Below are positions 53,026-61,959 of a DNA stretch of 64,000 nt, piece by piece. The stretch spans positions 868,001-932,000 of the forward strand of contig NZ_CP107989.1 in NCBI RefSeq assembly GCF_041435015.1, given 5' to 3'. How positions within the stretch are numbered: the stretch's first letter is position 1; each line of letters opens with the position of its first letter. Source of the stretch: Streptomyces canus (lineage in GTDB: Bacteria > Actinomycetota > Actinomycetes > Streptomycetales > Streptomycetaceae). The position numbers and the translations under genes are program-made. The notes beneath the pieces are model-generated. The model had not been told where the DNA came from, did not search any database, and was given only the letters and a program-made list of their open reading frames with translations.

Positions 53026-53565
53026 ATGAGCGGCGAGAACAGCGACAACGCCACCTGCTCGGAGACGACGCTCACGGTCAACGGGAAACCCCACACCCTC
53101 CTCGTGGACCACCGGCGCGTCCTGCTCGACGTCCTGCGCGAGGATCTGGACCTGTGGGGTGCCAGGAAGGGTTGTGACCACGGTCAGTGCGGGGCCTGCA
53201 CGGTCCTGGTGGACGGGCGCCGGGTCAACAGCTGTCTGCTGCTCGCGGTCGCCCTGGACGGGAGCGAGGTCCGGACCGTCGAGGGTCTCGGCGGCGACGG
53301 GGAGCAACTGCACCCCCTGCAACAGGCCTTCCTCGACCGCGACGCCTTCCAGTGCGGCTACTGCACCCCCGGCCAGCTCTGCTCGGCGCTCGGCATGCTC
53401 GACGAGGCCGCGGCGGGCCACCCCTCGCGCGTCACCGGCGAGACGCCGGCCGGCCGCCCCGTACCGCTGGACCGGGACGAGATCCGCGAGCGCCTCAGCG
53501 GCAACCTGTGCCGCTGCGGCGCCTATCCACGCATCGTCGACGCGGTCGAGGACGTGATCCGGTGA
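53026..53565 (+). CDS. Aldehyde oxidoreductase [2Fe-2S] subunit (PaoA type)
   Basis: The 179-residue subunit of a molybdenum hydroxylase carries two [2Fe-2S] clusters. Cluster one ligands are in GCDHGQCGACTVLVDGRRVNSC and cluster two ligands are in CGYCTPGQ and NLCRCGAY. It passes electrons from the molybdenum site to the FAD subunit. Unlike E. coli PaoA it has no Tat signal and should stay in the cytoplasm. The ATG at 53026 follows CGGAAGG-like sequence, and its stop overlaps the next gene (GTGA). Confidence 0.9.
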   Translation: MSGENSDNATCSETTLTVNGKPHTLLVDHRRVLLDVLREDLDLWGARKGCDHGQCGACTVLVDGRRVNSCLLLAVALDGSEVRTVEGLGGDGEQLHPLQQAFLDRDAFQCGYCTPGQLCSALGMLDEAAAGHPSRVTGETPAGRPVPLDRDEIRERLSGNLCRCGAYPRIVDAVEDVIR

Positions 53566-54554
53566 AGACCTTCGACTACGTACGGGCCACCAGCCCCGAA
53601 GAGGCGGCCGAGCTCGTCGCCGCCCGTCCCGGCGCCCGCTACCTCGGCGGCGGCACCAACCTGGTCGACCTGATGAAGCTCGGCGTCGAACGGCCGGAGA
53701 CGCTCGTCGACGTCAGCCGCCTCCCCCTGGACGAGGTTCAGGAGCTCCCGGACGGCTCGCTGCGCGTCGGCGCCACGGTCCGCAACAGCGACCTGGCCGC
53801 CCATCCGGCCGTCCGCGCCCGCTACCCCGCCCTCACCCAGGCCCTGCTCGCGGGCGCCTCGGGGCAGCTGCGCAACGCGGCCACCACGGGCGGCAACCTG
53901 CTCCAGCGCACCCGCTGCCCCTACTTCCAGGACGTCTCCAAACCCTGCAACAAGCGGGCGCCGGGCAGTGGTTGCGGCGCACGTGAGGGCGTGCACCGGG
54001 ACCACGCGGTGCTCGGGCACTCCCCGCACTGCATCGCCACCCACCCCTCTGACATGGCCGTCGCGCTCGCCGCGCTGGACGCCCGCGTCGAGTTGTACGG
54101 CACCGAGGGCGCCCGGAGCGTGCCCGTGGCCGCATTCCACCGCCTGCCGGGGGAACATCCCGAGCGGGACACCGAGATCCTCCCCGGCGAACTCGTCACC
54201 GGCGTGCTGCTTCCGGCGGCCTCGGCCGGGCTGCCGTCCGCCTATCGCAAGGCCAGGGACCGGGCCTCGTACGCCTTCGCCCTCGCCTCGGTGGCCGCCG
54301 TGCTGCGGGTGACGGACGGGGTGGTCGACCAGGCCGGGATCGCCTTCGGCGCGCTGGCGCACCGGCCGTGGCGGGCGCGGCGGGCCGAGCAGGCGCTGGT
54401 GGGCGCCGCGCCCACGGCGGCCGCGTTCGAGCACGCCGTCGACCTGGAACTCTCCGCCGCCGAGCCGTTGCGGGACAACGCCTACAAGCTGCCCCTGGCG
54501 CGCTCGCTCGCCCTGGACGTCCTGACCCGGCTCACCGCCGCCGCCCGGACCTGA
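53562..54554 (+). CDS. Aldehyde oxidoreductase FAD subunit with extra [4Fe-4S] site (PaoB type)
   Basis: The 330-residue FAD subunit has the flavin motifs YLGGGTNLVDLMKLGV and ATTGGNLLQRTRCPYFQD. It has the Cys-rich insert CPYFQDVSKPCNKRAPGSGC plus SPHCIATHPSDMAVALAALD, the same spacing as the [4Fe-4S] site of E. coli PaoB. This insert separates PaoABC-type enzymes from ordinary xanthine dehydrogenases. The GTG start overlaps the previous stop; 10 bp separate it from the large subunit gene. Confidence 0.9.
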   Translation: MKTFDYVRATSPEEAAELVAARPGARYLGGGTNLVDLMKLGVERPETLVDVSRLPLDEVQELPDGSLRVGATVRNSDLAAHPAVRARYPALTQALLAGASGQLRNAATTGGNLLQRTRCPYFQDVSKPCNKRAPGSGCGAREGVHRDHAVLGHSPHCIATHPSDMAVALAALDARVELYGTEGARSVPVAAFHRLPGEHPERDTEILPGELVTGVLLPAASAGLPSAYRKARDRASYAFALASVAAVLRVTDGVVDQAGIAFGALAHRPWRARRAEQALVGAAPTAAAFEHAVDLELSAAEPLRDNAYKLPLARSLALDVLTRLTAAART

Positions 54555-54564
54555 GGAGGACGCC

Positions 54565-56694
54565 GTGGACGCCACGACCGCCCCTGCTTCCGCCACCGCT
54601 CTGGGCGCTCCGGTCGAGCGCCGCGAGGGCCGGGAGAAGGTCACCGGCACCGCCCGCTACGCCGCCGAACAGCCCTGTCCCGGCCGGGCCCACGCCTGGC
54701 CCGTGCCCGCCTCGATCGCCCGGGGCCGGGTCACCGGCATCGACACCGCGGCCGCTCTGGCCGTGCCCGGGGTCCTGGCGGTGCTCACCCACCAGAACGC
54801 GCCGAGGCTGTCCGAGCCGGAGGACGCCACGCTCGGCGTCCTGCGCGACTCCCGTGTCCCGCACCGCGGTTGGTTCGTCGCCCTGGTGGTGGGCGAGACC
54901 CTGGAGGCCGCCCGCGCCGGTGCCGCCGCCGTGCGCGTCGAGTACGCGGTGGAGGACCACGACGTCACCCTCACCGCCACGCATCCGGACGCGTACGCCC
55001 CCGAGCAGGCCAACGGCGGATACCCGGGAAACCGTGAACACGGCGACCCCGAGGGCGTGTTCGCGACCGCCGAGGTCCGGGTCGACGTCGACTACCGGGT
55101 GCCTCCGCTGCACAACCACCCGATGGAACCGCACGCCACGACGGCCGAGTGGCACGACGGCCGGCTCACGCTGTACACCTCCACCCAGGGCTCCACGGCC
55201 GTACGCACCGTCCTGGCCGGCCTGTTCGGCCTCCCGGAGGAACACGTCACCGTTCTCGCCGAGCACGTGGGCGGCGGTTTCGGGTCCAAGGGCACACCCC
55301 GTCCGGACGTGGTGCTCGCCGCGATGGCGGCCCGGCACACCGGACGGCCGGTCACCCTGGCGCTCCCCCGCCGCTTTCTGCCCGCCGTCGTCGGCCACCG
55401 GGCCCCGACCCTGCACCGACTGCGCCTCGGGGCCCACCCCGACGGACGGCTCACCTCCTTGATCCACGAGGTCACCACCCACACCTCGCGGATCAAGGAG
55501 TTCGTGGAGCAGGCCGCCGTACCCGCACGCGTGATGTACGCCGCCGCCGACTCCCGAACGGCGCACCGCGTGGCACCGCTCGACGTGCCCACCCCGTCCT
55601 GGATGCGGGCCCCCGGCGAGGCTCCCGGCATGTACGCCCTGGAGTCGGCCATGGACGAACTGGCGACCGAACTCGGCATGGACCCGGTGGAGTTGAGGAT
55701 CGTCAACGAGCCGGGCACCGAGCCGGACAGCGGCAAGCCCTTCAGCAGCAGGCACCTGGTCGAGTGTCTGCGCGAGGGCGCCCGGCGCTTCGACTGGGCC
55801 GAGCGGGACCCACGGCCGTGCTCCCGCACCGAGGGCCCACTGCTGGTGGGGTCGGGGGTCGCGGCCGCCATGTATCCCGTTCTGGTGCAGCCGTCCACGG
55901 CGGCGGCACGGGCCCTGCCCGACGGGACCTTCCTGGTACGGATCAACGCCACCGACATCGGCACGGGCGCCCGGACCGTGCTCACGCAGATCGCCGCGGA
56001 CGCGCTCGCCGTACCGGTGGCCCGCGTGCGGACCGAGGTGGGCAGCAGCGACCTGCCCGCCGCGTCGCTGGCAGGCGGCTCGTCAGGCACCGCCTCCTGG
56101 GGCTGGGCGGTGCACGAGGCGTGCACCCGGCTCGCGGATCGCCTCGCCGAAGGGCCGCTGCCTGCCGAGGGGATCGACGTCCGTGCCGACACGGCCGGCC
56201 GGGCTGACGCCGACAGCCCCTTCGCCCGGCACGCCTTCGGCGCCCACTTCGCGGAGGTCACCGTCGACACGGTCACCGGCGAGACCCGGGTCCGACGGCT
56301 GCTGGGGGTGTATGCCGCCGGGCACATTCTCAACTCCCGTACCGCCCGCTCCCAGTTCGTCGGCGGCATGACCATGGGGCTCGGCATGGCGCTGACCGAG
56401 GGCAGCACACTGGACGCCGCGTTCGGTGACTTCGCCGAGTCCGATCTGGCCGCGTACCACGTGCCCACGCACGCGGACGTGCCGGACATCGAGGCGCACT
56501 GGATCGACGAGGACGACTCCCGCCTCAACCCGATGGGCAGCAAGGGCATCGGGGAGATCGGCATCGTGGGGACGGCGGCCGCGATCGGCAACGCCGTCTT
56601 CCACGCCACCGGCGTGCGCCTGCGCGAGCTGCCTCTCACGCCGGACCGCGTGCTGAGCGGTATCCGGGAGAGGGGCGGCTCTTCAGCGAGCTAG
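54565..56694 (+). CDS. Aldehyde oxidoreductase molybdenum-binding subunit (PaoC type)
   Basis: The 709-residue large subunit binds the molybdenum cofactor and oxidises aldehydes to acids. Cofactor motifs include YNHPMEPH-type text PPLHNHPMEPHATTAEW, HVGGGFGSKG, and the C-terminal GSKGIGEIGIVGTAAAIGNA with the catalytic Glu. The usual family length is 700-750 residues. It completes a three-gene operon with the [2Fe-2S] and FAD subunits. No PaoD/XdhC-like cofactor-insertion gene lies in the window. Its stop overlaps the convergent gene by four bases. Confidence 0.9.
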   Translation: MDATTAPASATALGAPVERREGREKVTGTARYAAEQPCPGRAHAWPVPASIARGRVTGIDTAAALAVPGVLAVLTHQNAPRLSEPEDATLGVLRDSRVPHRGWFVALVVGETLEAARAGAAAVRVEYAVEDHDVTLTATHPDAYAPEQANGGYPGNREHGDPEGVFATAEVRVDVDYRVPPLHNHPMEPHATTAEWHDGRLTLYTSTQGSTAVRTVLAGLFGLPEEHVTVLAEHVGGGFGSKGTPRPDVVLAAMAARHTGRPVTLALPRRFLPAVVGHRAPTLHRLRLGAHPDGRLTSLIHEVTTHTSRIKEFVEQAAVPARVMYAAADSRTAHRVAPLDVPTPSWMRAPGEAPGMYALESAMDELATELGMDPVELRIVNEPGTEPDSGKPFSSRHLVECLREGARRFDWAERDPRPCSRTEGPLLVGSGVAAAMYPVLVQPSTAAARALPDGTFLVRINATDIGTGARTVLTQIAADALAVPVARVRTEVGSSDLPAASLAGGSSGTASWGWAVHEACTRLADRLAEGPLPAEGIDVRADTAGRADADSPFARHAFGAHFAEVTVDTVTGETRVRRLLGVYAAGHILNSRTARSQFVGGMTMGLGMALTEGSTLDAAFGDFAESDLAAYHVPTHADVPDIEAHWIDEDDSRLNPMGSKGIGEIGIVGTAAAIGNAVFHATGVRLRELPLTPDRVLSGIRERGGSSAS

Positions 56695-57722
56695 GGCGCC
56701 AGCGGAGCGTCGGCGGCCTCACCACGGACCGGCTCCGCCGTTCGCCGCTCCGTGAGGACGCCGTTCGGCGGTGTCGGCGACGCGAGGTGCACCACCAACG
56801 CGGTCAGCGCGGACAGGGACGCGCACGCGGCCACCGTCCCCGCGAGCCAGGCCGGCGCGAGCGGCAACTCCAGGGCCCGGGCGAGCCCGTCGGAGCGGAA
56901 CCGCCCGTCGAGCAACTGGCCCGCGGCCACTCCGGCCGGCACGACGACCGCGAGGACCAGGACCGGAAGGGTGGGCCGGATCATCAGCACGGCGAGCAGG
57001 ACGCACAGGACCGACACCCCGAGCGCGAATCCGTACACCTGCAGGGACGCCCCGTACTGCTGCACGGGGAAGCACAGGACACCGCAGACCAGCAGCGCCA
57101 GGGCGGCGATCCTGCCCGGCCACGCCGGTGCCTTTCGGGGCCACCTCGGGGCTGGGGGATGCGGTGGCGGGGCCGGGAACACGCTCAAACCCGGCATCCA
57201 GGGCAGCTCCGGTACGGGCCGTCCCTCCCCGTCGTACGCCTCGTACGACGGCTGCGGGGGCGGCGGGGGCCTTTCCGTCGCCAGCCGTCCGATGAGCTCG
57301 ACGAGTTCCTCCACGGGCCGGCCGGTCGCCGCCGCGCGCACCGCCTCCTGACCGCAGTGGGGCTGCAGTTCGGACCGGTTCAGCAGGGCCACCAGTCGGG
57401 TCACCTCCTCCACCGGACGGGACTCGGCGGCGGCCCGGATCGCCTCGTCGGCGCTGCCCGGGTCCCGTGGTGGCCGGGTCAGCAGGGCGACGAGCCGGGT
57501 GACGTCCTCCACGGACCGGTCGACGCCGACGGCGCGCAGGGCCGCACCGGTGGCCTGCGCGTACTGGGGCGACTCTTCCAGCAGGGTGATGAGATGGACG
57601 ACGTCCTCCAGGGGACGGTCGGCCACGGCGGCACGCACCAGGTCGCCGACGGGATCGCCGTACGAGCCGTCCATCGGTATGGCGGAATCGTTCGGGTGAG
57701 CTGCTGACGGGCCGGTGGTCAT
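56691..57722 (-). CDS. Membrane protein with four cytoplasmic helical repeats
   Basis: The 343-residue protein has four tandem repeats of about 38 residues in the N-terminal half (V-R-A-A-x-x-x-R-P-x-E-x-V-x-x-L-I/V-x-L-L, for example ESRPVEEVTRLVALLNRSEL) at about residues 28-170. A Pro-rich stretch follows (PAPPPHPPAPRWPRK), then about five membrane helices (about 225-325). The family is seen in Streptomyces without assigned function; the repeat part may be a protein-binding platform. The ATG at 57722 is preferred to the frame open to 57812. Confidence 0.72.
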   Translation of the reverse strand: MTTGPSAAHPNDSAIPMDGSYGDPVGDLVRAAVADRPLEDVVHLITLLEESPQYAQATGAALRAVGVDRSVEDVTRLVALLTRPPRDPGSADEAIRAAAESRPVEEVTRLVALLNRSELQPHCGQEAVRAAATGRPVEELVELIGRLATERPPPPPQPSYEAYDGEGRPVPELPWMPGLSVFPAPPPHPPAPRWPRKAPAWPGRIAALALLVCGVLCFPVQQYGASLQVYGFALGVSVLCVLLAVLMIRPTLPVLVLAVVVPAGVAAGQLLDGRFRSDGLARALELPLAPAWLAGTVAACASLSALTALVVHLASPTPPNGVLTERRTAEPVRGEAADAPLAP

Positions 57723-57935
57723 GCTCTGCTCCAGACAAAGAGTGCGGTCGCTCCTACGCGCCCCCGTCGTGCGAGCGCGACGTTGAGATGACCCATTCGT
57801 AAGCGGGTACACGACGCCGTGCCACTCGGATGAGCCATGGGTGTGAGTGCCGACCTTCGGTGAGCCTTAGCGGGGCCGGATGCGGGAATCCGTCAGACAG
57901 CGCGCCGCATGGCGCCCGGAGGAGGAGGTCGGCCC

Positions 57936-58253
57936 GTGGATTCGACCACAGCACTGATCGTCGTCGTCGCGGTGCTCGCAGCGCTGGCGCTGGCGGTGGC
58001 CGTGGGACTGCTGGTGCGACTCGTGAGAACCCGGCGCGGTCTGCGACGGGCGGGGCTCCCCACCGGGCCCCGCTGGGTCTTCTGGGGCGCCCTGTTGTAC
58101 TTCGTCCTGCCCACCGATCTGGTGCCGGACCCGGTGTACCTCGACGACATCGGTGTCCTGCTGCTCGCCCTGCGCACCCTGCGCGGCTCCCCCGCCGACC
58201 GGGCGGCGCTGCGGCTCGACGGACGGGACCGGGAGACATCCCGCCGACCGTGA
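57936..58253 (+). CDS. YkvA-like DUF1232 membrane protein
   Basis: The 105-residue protein has an N-terminal membrane helix (ALIVVVAVLAALALAVAVGLL) and the DUF1232 motif YFVLPTDLVPDPVYLDDIGVLLLALR, where P-x-D-L-x-P-D is typical. Role unknown. The GTG at 57936 with GGAGGAGG upstream is the start. Confidence 0.85.
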   Translation: MDSTTALIVVVAVLAALALAVAVGLLVRLVRTRRGLRRAGLPTGPRWVFWGALLYFVLPTDLVPDPVYLDDIGVLLLALRTLRGSPADRAALRLDGRDRETSRRP

Positions 58254-58273
58254 TTACGCAGTGTAAGGAAACC

Positions 58274-58297
58274 AATCACTCGTTCGATTCGTATAAG
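58274..58297 (+). promoter_or_regulatory. Candidate promoter of the graspetide locus
   Basis: A TATAAG at 58292-58297 is preceded by AATCACTCGTTCGATT (58274-58289), an AT-rich island about 90 bp upstream of the precursor ATG. No good -35 box was recognised, so an activator may bind the flanking element. Confidence 0.4.
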
Positions 58298-58384
58298 TCT
58301 CTGGAAGCCGAAGGAAGTCGGCTGACCTGACGGCGTCGTGGGGAGAGGCCGTCGGTGAGAGGCAGTACCGGCGAGGGAGAGACG

Positions 58385-58576
58385 ATGCAACCGTTCGCGC
58401 TCAACTACGCACGTCCGGCAGCGACGTTGGAGGCGACCACTCCGTACGTCTACGACTCCGGGCTGCAGTTGAACGTGCTCATGGACGGCCGGGTCGCGGC
58501 CCGCGACCACGCGCTGATGAGGGAACTGGGGACCACCACCTCCACGGCGGGCTCCAAGACTCACTTCGACGACTGA
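58385..58576 (+). CDS. ATP-grasp target RiPP precursor peptide (graspetide precursor)
   Basis: The 63-residue precursor belongs to the SAV_5884-associated graspetide family. The leader PFALNYARPAATLEATTPYV and DSGLQLNVLMDGRVAARD precedes a Thr/Ser-rich core RELGTTTSTAGSKTHFDD with Thr/Ser donors and two terminal Asp acceptors. The ATP-grasp ligase encoded 17 bp downstream would form side-chain ester (or amide) rings between them. The ATG at 58385 has GGGAGAG upstream and gives the family start MQPFALNYARP; a GTG further upstream is not needed. Confidence 0.87.
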   Translation: MQPFALNYARPAATLEATTPYVYDSGLQLNVLMDGRVAARDHALMRELGTTTSTAGSKTHFDD

Positions 58577-58593
58577 ACACAGGTCGCCGACCG

Positions 58594-59568
58594 ATGACCG
58601 TGTTGATTCTTACCTGCGAAGAGGACGTGACGGCCGACATGGTCGTCGTACACCTCAACGCCACGGGGGTACCGGTGGTCCGGCTCGACCCGGCCGACCT
58701 GACCGACGGTGTCGCACTGTCCGGGGAGTACGTGCACGGCACCTTCCGCGGCCACCTGTCGGCCGGCGGCCGCCTGGTGGGCATCTCCGGGCTGCGCTCG
58801 ATCTGGGTGCGCCGCCCGGGCACCCCCGCGGCGCGGGCGGCCGCGCCCTCCGAGTGGCTGACCGAGGAGTCCGCCCAGGCGCTGTACGGCATGCTCCGGG
58901 GCAGTGACGCCCACTGGATGAACCACCCCGACGCGGCCCGCCGGGCCCGTCACAAGCCCTGGCAGCTACGGCTCGCCCAGCGCTGCGGACTGCCCGTCCC
59001 GGCCACGATCGTGACGACGTTCCCGCAGGCCGCCCGGGAGTTCGCCGAGCGCTATCCCGACCTGGTGGTCAAGTCGGTCTCCGGCGCGCACCCGCAGGAC
59101 CCGCCGAGGGCGGTGCCGACCAGCCGGGTCGCACCGGACGCCGACTTCTCGGCTGTCGCGTTCGGCCCCACGCTGCTGCAACGGCGGGTCGCCAAACGGG
59201 CCGACATACGCCTGACCGTGGTGGGCGAGACCATGCTGGCCGCCCGGAAGCTCACCGGCGACGATGACGAGGTGGACGTCCGTTTCGCCCCGGCCACCTC
59301 CTCCTGGCAACCCGTCGATGTCCCGCCGCGGGTGGCCGCCGCCGTCCGGGACTATCTCCGGGCGGCCGAACTGGCTTACGGCGCCTTCGACTTCGCCGAG
59401 GACGGGGACGGGACCTGGTGGTTTCTGGAGTGCAATCAGTCGGGACAGTTCGGCTTCGTCGAGGTGGAGACGGGCCAGCCGATCGCGCGCAGCATCGCCG
59501 AGTGGCTGGCCAGGCCCGGTCCGGACCCGCGCTCCCGTGCCAACGGGGCGAACACCACGGTGTCCTGA
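58594..59568 (+). CDS. ATP-grasp ribosomal peptide maturase (graspetide synthetase, SAV_5884 family)
   Basis: The 324-residue ATP-grasp ligase activates Asp or Glu side chains of the precursor with ATP and joins them to Thr/Ser hydroxyls. It starts TVLILTCEEDVTADMVVVHL with a pre-ATP-grasp domain, has the substrate-loop region RHKPWQLRLAQRCGLPVPAT, a Lys in DLVVKSVSG, and ends in FDFAEDGDGTWWFLECNQSGQFG, the Mg-binding E-x-N of graspetide ligases. The usual third gene, a PIMT-like methyltransferase, is not adjacent. Next is a small gene on the opposite strand. Confidence 0.9.
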   Translation: MTVLILTCEEDVTADMVVVHLNATGVPVVRLDPADLTDGVALSGEYVHGTFRGHLSAGGRLVGISGLRSIWVRRPGTPAARAAAPSEWLTEESAQALYGMLRGSDAHWMNHPDAARRARHKPWQLRLAQRCGLPVPATIVTTFPQAAREFAERYPDLVVKSVSGAHPQDPPRAVPTSRVAPDADFSAVAFGPTLLQRRVAKRADIRLTVVGETMLAARKLTGDDDEVDVRFAPATSSWQPVDVPPRVAAAVRDYLRAAELAYGAFDFAEDGDGTWWFLECNQSGQFGFVEVETGQPIARSIAEWLARPGPDPRSRANGANTTVS

Positions 59569-59575
59569 GTTCGGG

Positions 59576-59791
59576 TCAGTAGGGCCGCGGGGCGGCGGGC
59601 GGAAGGGCCGGCACCCATCCCTGACCGGGCGAGGCCGGCCGCTCGGGGACGGGCGGGGGCATGAGGGACTGCAGCGGCCGCATGACGTACTCCAGTTCCC
59701 TGCGTACGCGCTCGGCCTCCCTGCGGGTGAGAGCGGGGACGTCGCCGCGCTCGGCGACGAGTCGGTCGTAGATGGGGGAATCCTGGAACAC
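59576..59791 (-). CDS. Small hypothetical protein beside the graspetide locus
   Basis: The frame encodes 71 residues from a GTG at 59791, a helical N-terminal half (IYDRLVAERGDVPALTRREA, RVRRELEYVMRPL) and a Pro-rich tail. I do not recognise a family. It converges on the ATP-grasp gene with a 7-bp gap. Codon usage supports coding. Confidence 0.6.
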   Translation of the reverse strand: MFQDSPIYDRLVAERGDVPALTRREAERVRRELEYVMRPLQSLMPPPVPERPASPGQGWVPALPPAAPRPY

Positions 59792-59908
59792 CCGTCAACG
59801 CGCCTTTCGTTTTCGCGGGCCCACGCGCATGGGCACGGTTGACGAGTCTAGGCGCCTCCACGCACCGGCGTACGAATTCCGGTGTCGGGCTTGACGGCTC
59901 GCGGGCGG

Positions 59909-60364
59909 TCATGCGCCGGTGGTGGACCCCGGGCGGACGATCATCAGGACGGTCACGGTTGCCCACAGAAGGTTGAAGATGCCGGTGAACATGGCCAGTT
60001 GGACGGTGCTGCGGCGTTCGACGCTTCCCTGTCCGGTCAGTTCCTCGAGCAGTTCGCCCTGCCGGGGCAGGACGAAGGCGGCAAGGACTCCGGCGGCCGC
60101 GGCGGTCAGCGCCATGGACGTGGTCAGCCATGCGTCGCCCAGGACGCCCATCGCGGCTCCGGTGGCGATGCCGAGGACGGGGACCGCGATGCCGATGCCG
60201 GCGTAGACCCGGCAGATGCGGTGCAGCAGCCGTACCGTGCCGACCCCGGCCTCCTCCGCGTGGGCCCGGCGGGCCGCCGGTGGGAACATGCCGGCCGCGA
60301 CGGTCACCGGCCCCACGGCGACGATGGCGACGAGGACGTGCAGGGTCAGCAGGAACTTGGTCAT
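59909..60364 (-). CDS. DUF2269-like integral membrane protein
   Basis: The 151-residue protein has four hydrophobic helices: LLTLHVLVAIVAVGPVTVAAGMF (about 5-27), AGIGIAVPVLGIATGAAMGVL (about 53-75), TSMALTAAAAGVLAAFVLP and FTGIFNLLWATVTVLMIVRPG. It resembles DUF2269 or CopD-type membrane proteins with a His near the first helix. It is divergent to the GlxA-type regulator at 60546, which probably controls it. Confidence 0.75.
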   Translation of the reverse strand: MTKFLLTLHVLVAIVAVGPVTVAAGMFPPAARRAHAEEAGVGTVRLLHRICRVYAGIGIAVPVLGIATGAAMGVLGDAWLTTSMALTAAAAGVLAAFVLPRQGELLEELTGQGSVERRSTVQLAMFTGIFNLLWATVTVLMIVRPGSTTGA

Positions 60365-60545
60365 GGGGTGGCGTGTCCTTCTCCGGTGCGGTCGGCGGTG
60401 CCCGCTCACCCTAGGAATGCGCCGGGTGATCACACAGGGGCTGAAACGACAGGTTCCAACGAATTCCCGCCAACGCCTCCGACAGCGGATTCCCATCCGA
60501 TCCTGTGCTCGTGGCGCTGGCGGGAATCCGCTTATCGTGGCGGTC

Positions 60546-61520
60546 ATGCACTCCGTGGTGATCCTGGTTCTCGACGATGTGGTGCCGTTCGACATGGCGG
60601 CACCCATGCAGGTGTTCGACTGGACACGGCTTCCCGACGGCCGCCCCGCCTATCGCGTCCGGCTGTGCGCCGAGTCGCCGGAGGTCCGCGCGGACGGCGG
60701 TTTCACCCTGCGGGTCGAGCACGGACTCGACGCCCTCGCGGAGGCGGACACGGTCATCGTGCCGGGCTGCTCCCCCACCGCCGGGCCGCCCTCCCCGCGC
60801 GCACTGGCGGCACTGCGCAAGGCCGCGGCGGCCGGCACCCGGATCGCGTCCGTGTGCGTGGGCGCGTTCGTGCTGGCGGAGGCCGGGCTCCTGGACGGGC
60901 TGCGCGCCACCACGCACTGGGTGGCCGCGGACGAGCTGGCGCGGCGCTTCCCCGCCGTCGAGGTCCAGCCGGACGTGCTGTACGTCGACAACGGTCAGAT
61001 CCTGACCTCCGCGGGTGCTGCGGCGGCCCTCGACATGTGTCTGCACATGATCCGCCGGGACCTGGGCTCGGCGGTCGCCGCGCACGCCGCCCGGATGTCG
61101 GTGATGCCCCTCGAACGAGAGGGCGGGCAGGCTCAGTTCATCGTGTACGACCACCCGCCGGTGCCCCGGGGGTCGACGCTGGAGCCGGTCCTGGAGTGGG
61201 TCGAGGACAACCTCGCCCACGAGATCACCCTGGGGGCGATGGCCGCCCGTTCGGGAATGAGCGAGCGCACCTTCAGCCGCCGATTCCGCGAACAGACGGG
61301 CAGCACACCTCTGCAGTGGCTGCTGCGGGCCAGGGTGCGGCGCGCCCAGTACCTGCTGGAGAACACCGGCCACCCGGTCGAACGGATCGCGCGGCAGGCG
61401 GGGTTCGGCTCCCCCACGGCGTTCAGGGAACGCTTCCGCCGGGTCGTCGGCACCACTCCGCAGGCGTACCGTGCGGCCTTTCACGCGAAAGAGGCCGTTC
61501 CGGCGGGGGCGCGCTCCTGA
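60546..61520 (+). CDS. GlxA-type AraC-family transcriptional regulator (DJ-1/PfpI + HTH_18)
   Basis: The 324-residue regulator has an N-terminal DJ-1/PfpI domain whose elbow retains Cys (SVCVGAFVLAEAGLLDGLRATTHW), unlike the relative at 6493-7449 where it is Ser-Thr-Gly. The AraC C-terminus (about 215-315) has ARSGMSERTFSRRFREQTGS and a second helix set in GSPTAFRERFRRVVGTTPQAYR. It is divergent from the DUF2269 gene with 181 bp between, the usual layout for regulator and target. Confidence 0.9.
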   Translation: MHSVVILVLDDVVPFDMAAPMQVFDWTRLPDGRPAYRVRLCAESPEVRADGGFTLRVEHGLDALAEADTVIVPGCSPTAGPPSPRALAALRKAAAAGTRIASVCVGAFVLAEAGLLDGLRATTHWVAADELARRFPAVEVQPDVLYVDNGQILTSAGAAAALDMCLHMIRRDLGSAVAAHAARMSVMPLEREGGQAQFIVYDHPPVPRGSTLEPVLEWVEDNLAHEITLGAMAARSGMSERTFSRRFREQTGSTPLQWLLRARVRRAQYLLENTGHPVERIARQAGFGSPTAFRERFRRVVGTTPQAYRAAFHAKEAVPAGARS

Positions 61521-61543
61521 CCGCCCGCCGGTCCGGCCCGGTG

Positions 61544-61786
61544 TCACCCGGCCAATGGCAGGCTGTTCTCGCCGTCCGGGTCCGCACATCCGGCGGCCGG
61601 CAACAGGGCGTCGGCCCTGGCGACCGCTTCACGGACGTCGGTGGTGCCCATCATGACGCACAGTGTGTAACTGACGTCCTCCAGCTCACGAGCCGCCGCC
61701 GGTCTCTCCCTCTCCGCCTGAGCGATCCTCAATGACGCATACCGGGTCAGCAGGGTCCTGACGGCTTTCGGGTCCGGAACGAGCAC
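61544..61786 (-). CDS. DUF5133 protein
   Basis: The 80-residue protein matches the DUF5133 family of streptomycetes (VPDPKAVRTLLTRYASLRIA, ELEDVSYTLCVMMGTTDVRE), usually found near regulators of secondary metabolism. Function unknown. It converges on the GlxA-type gene with 23 bp between stop codons. Confidence 0.82.
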   Translation of the reverse strand: MLVPDPKAVRTLLTRYASLRIAQAERERPAAARELEDVSYTLCVMMGTTDVREAVARADALLPAAGCADPDGENSLPLAG

Positions 61787-61959
61787 GAAGCGCCCCTCTC
61801 TCGAATTTTTCGCTGCGTATGCCCCATCTGCACCGGCTCAATCCCATCCGGTGCCGCCCGGCACGCGATTGGCGCAATACCGTGCGGTCGGACCCGCTTC
61901 CCCAAGCGCCGCAAACCGTTGAACAAGGGGCATCCCTCGCACATGAACGGTATACGCCC

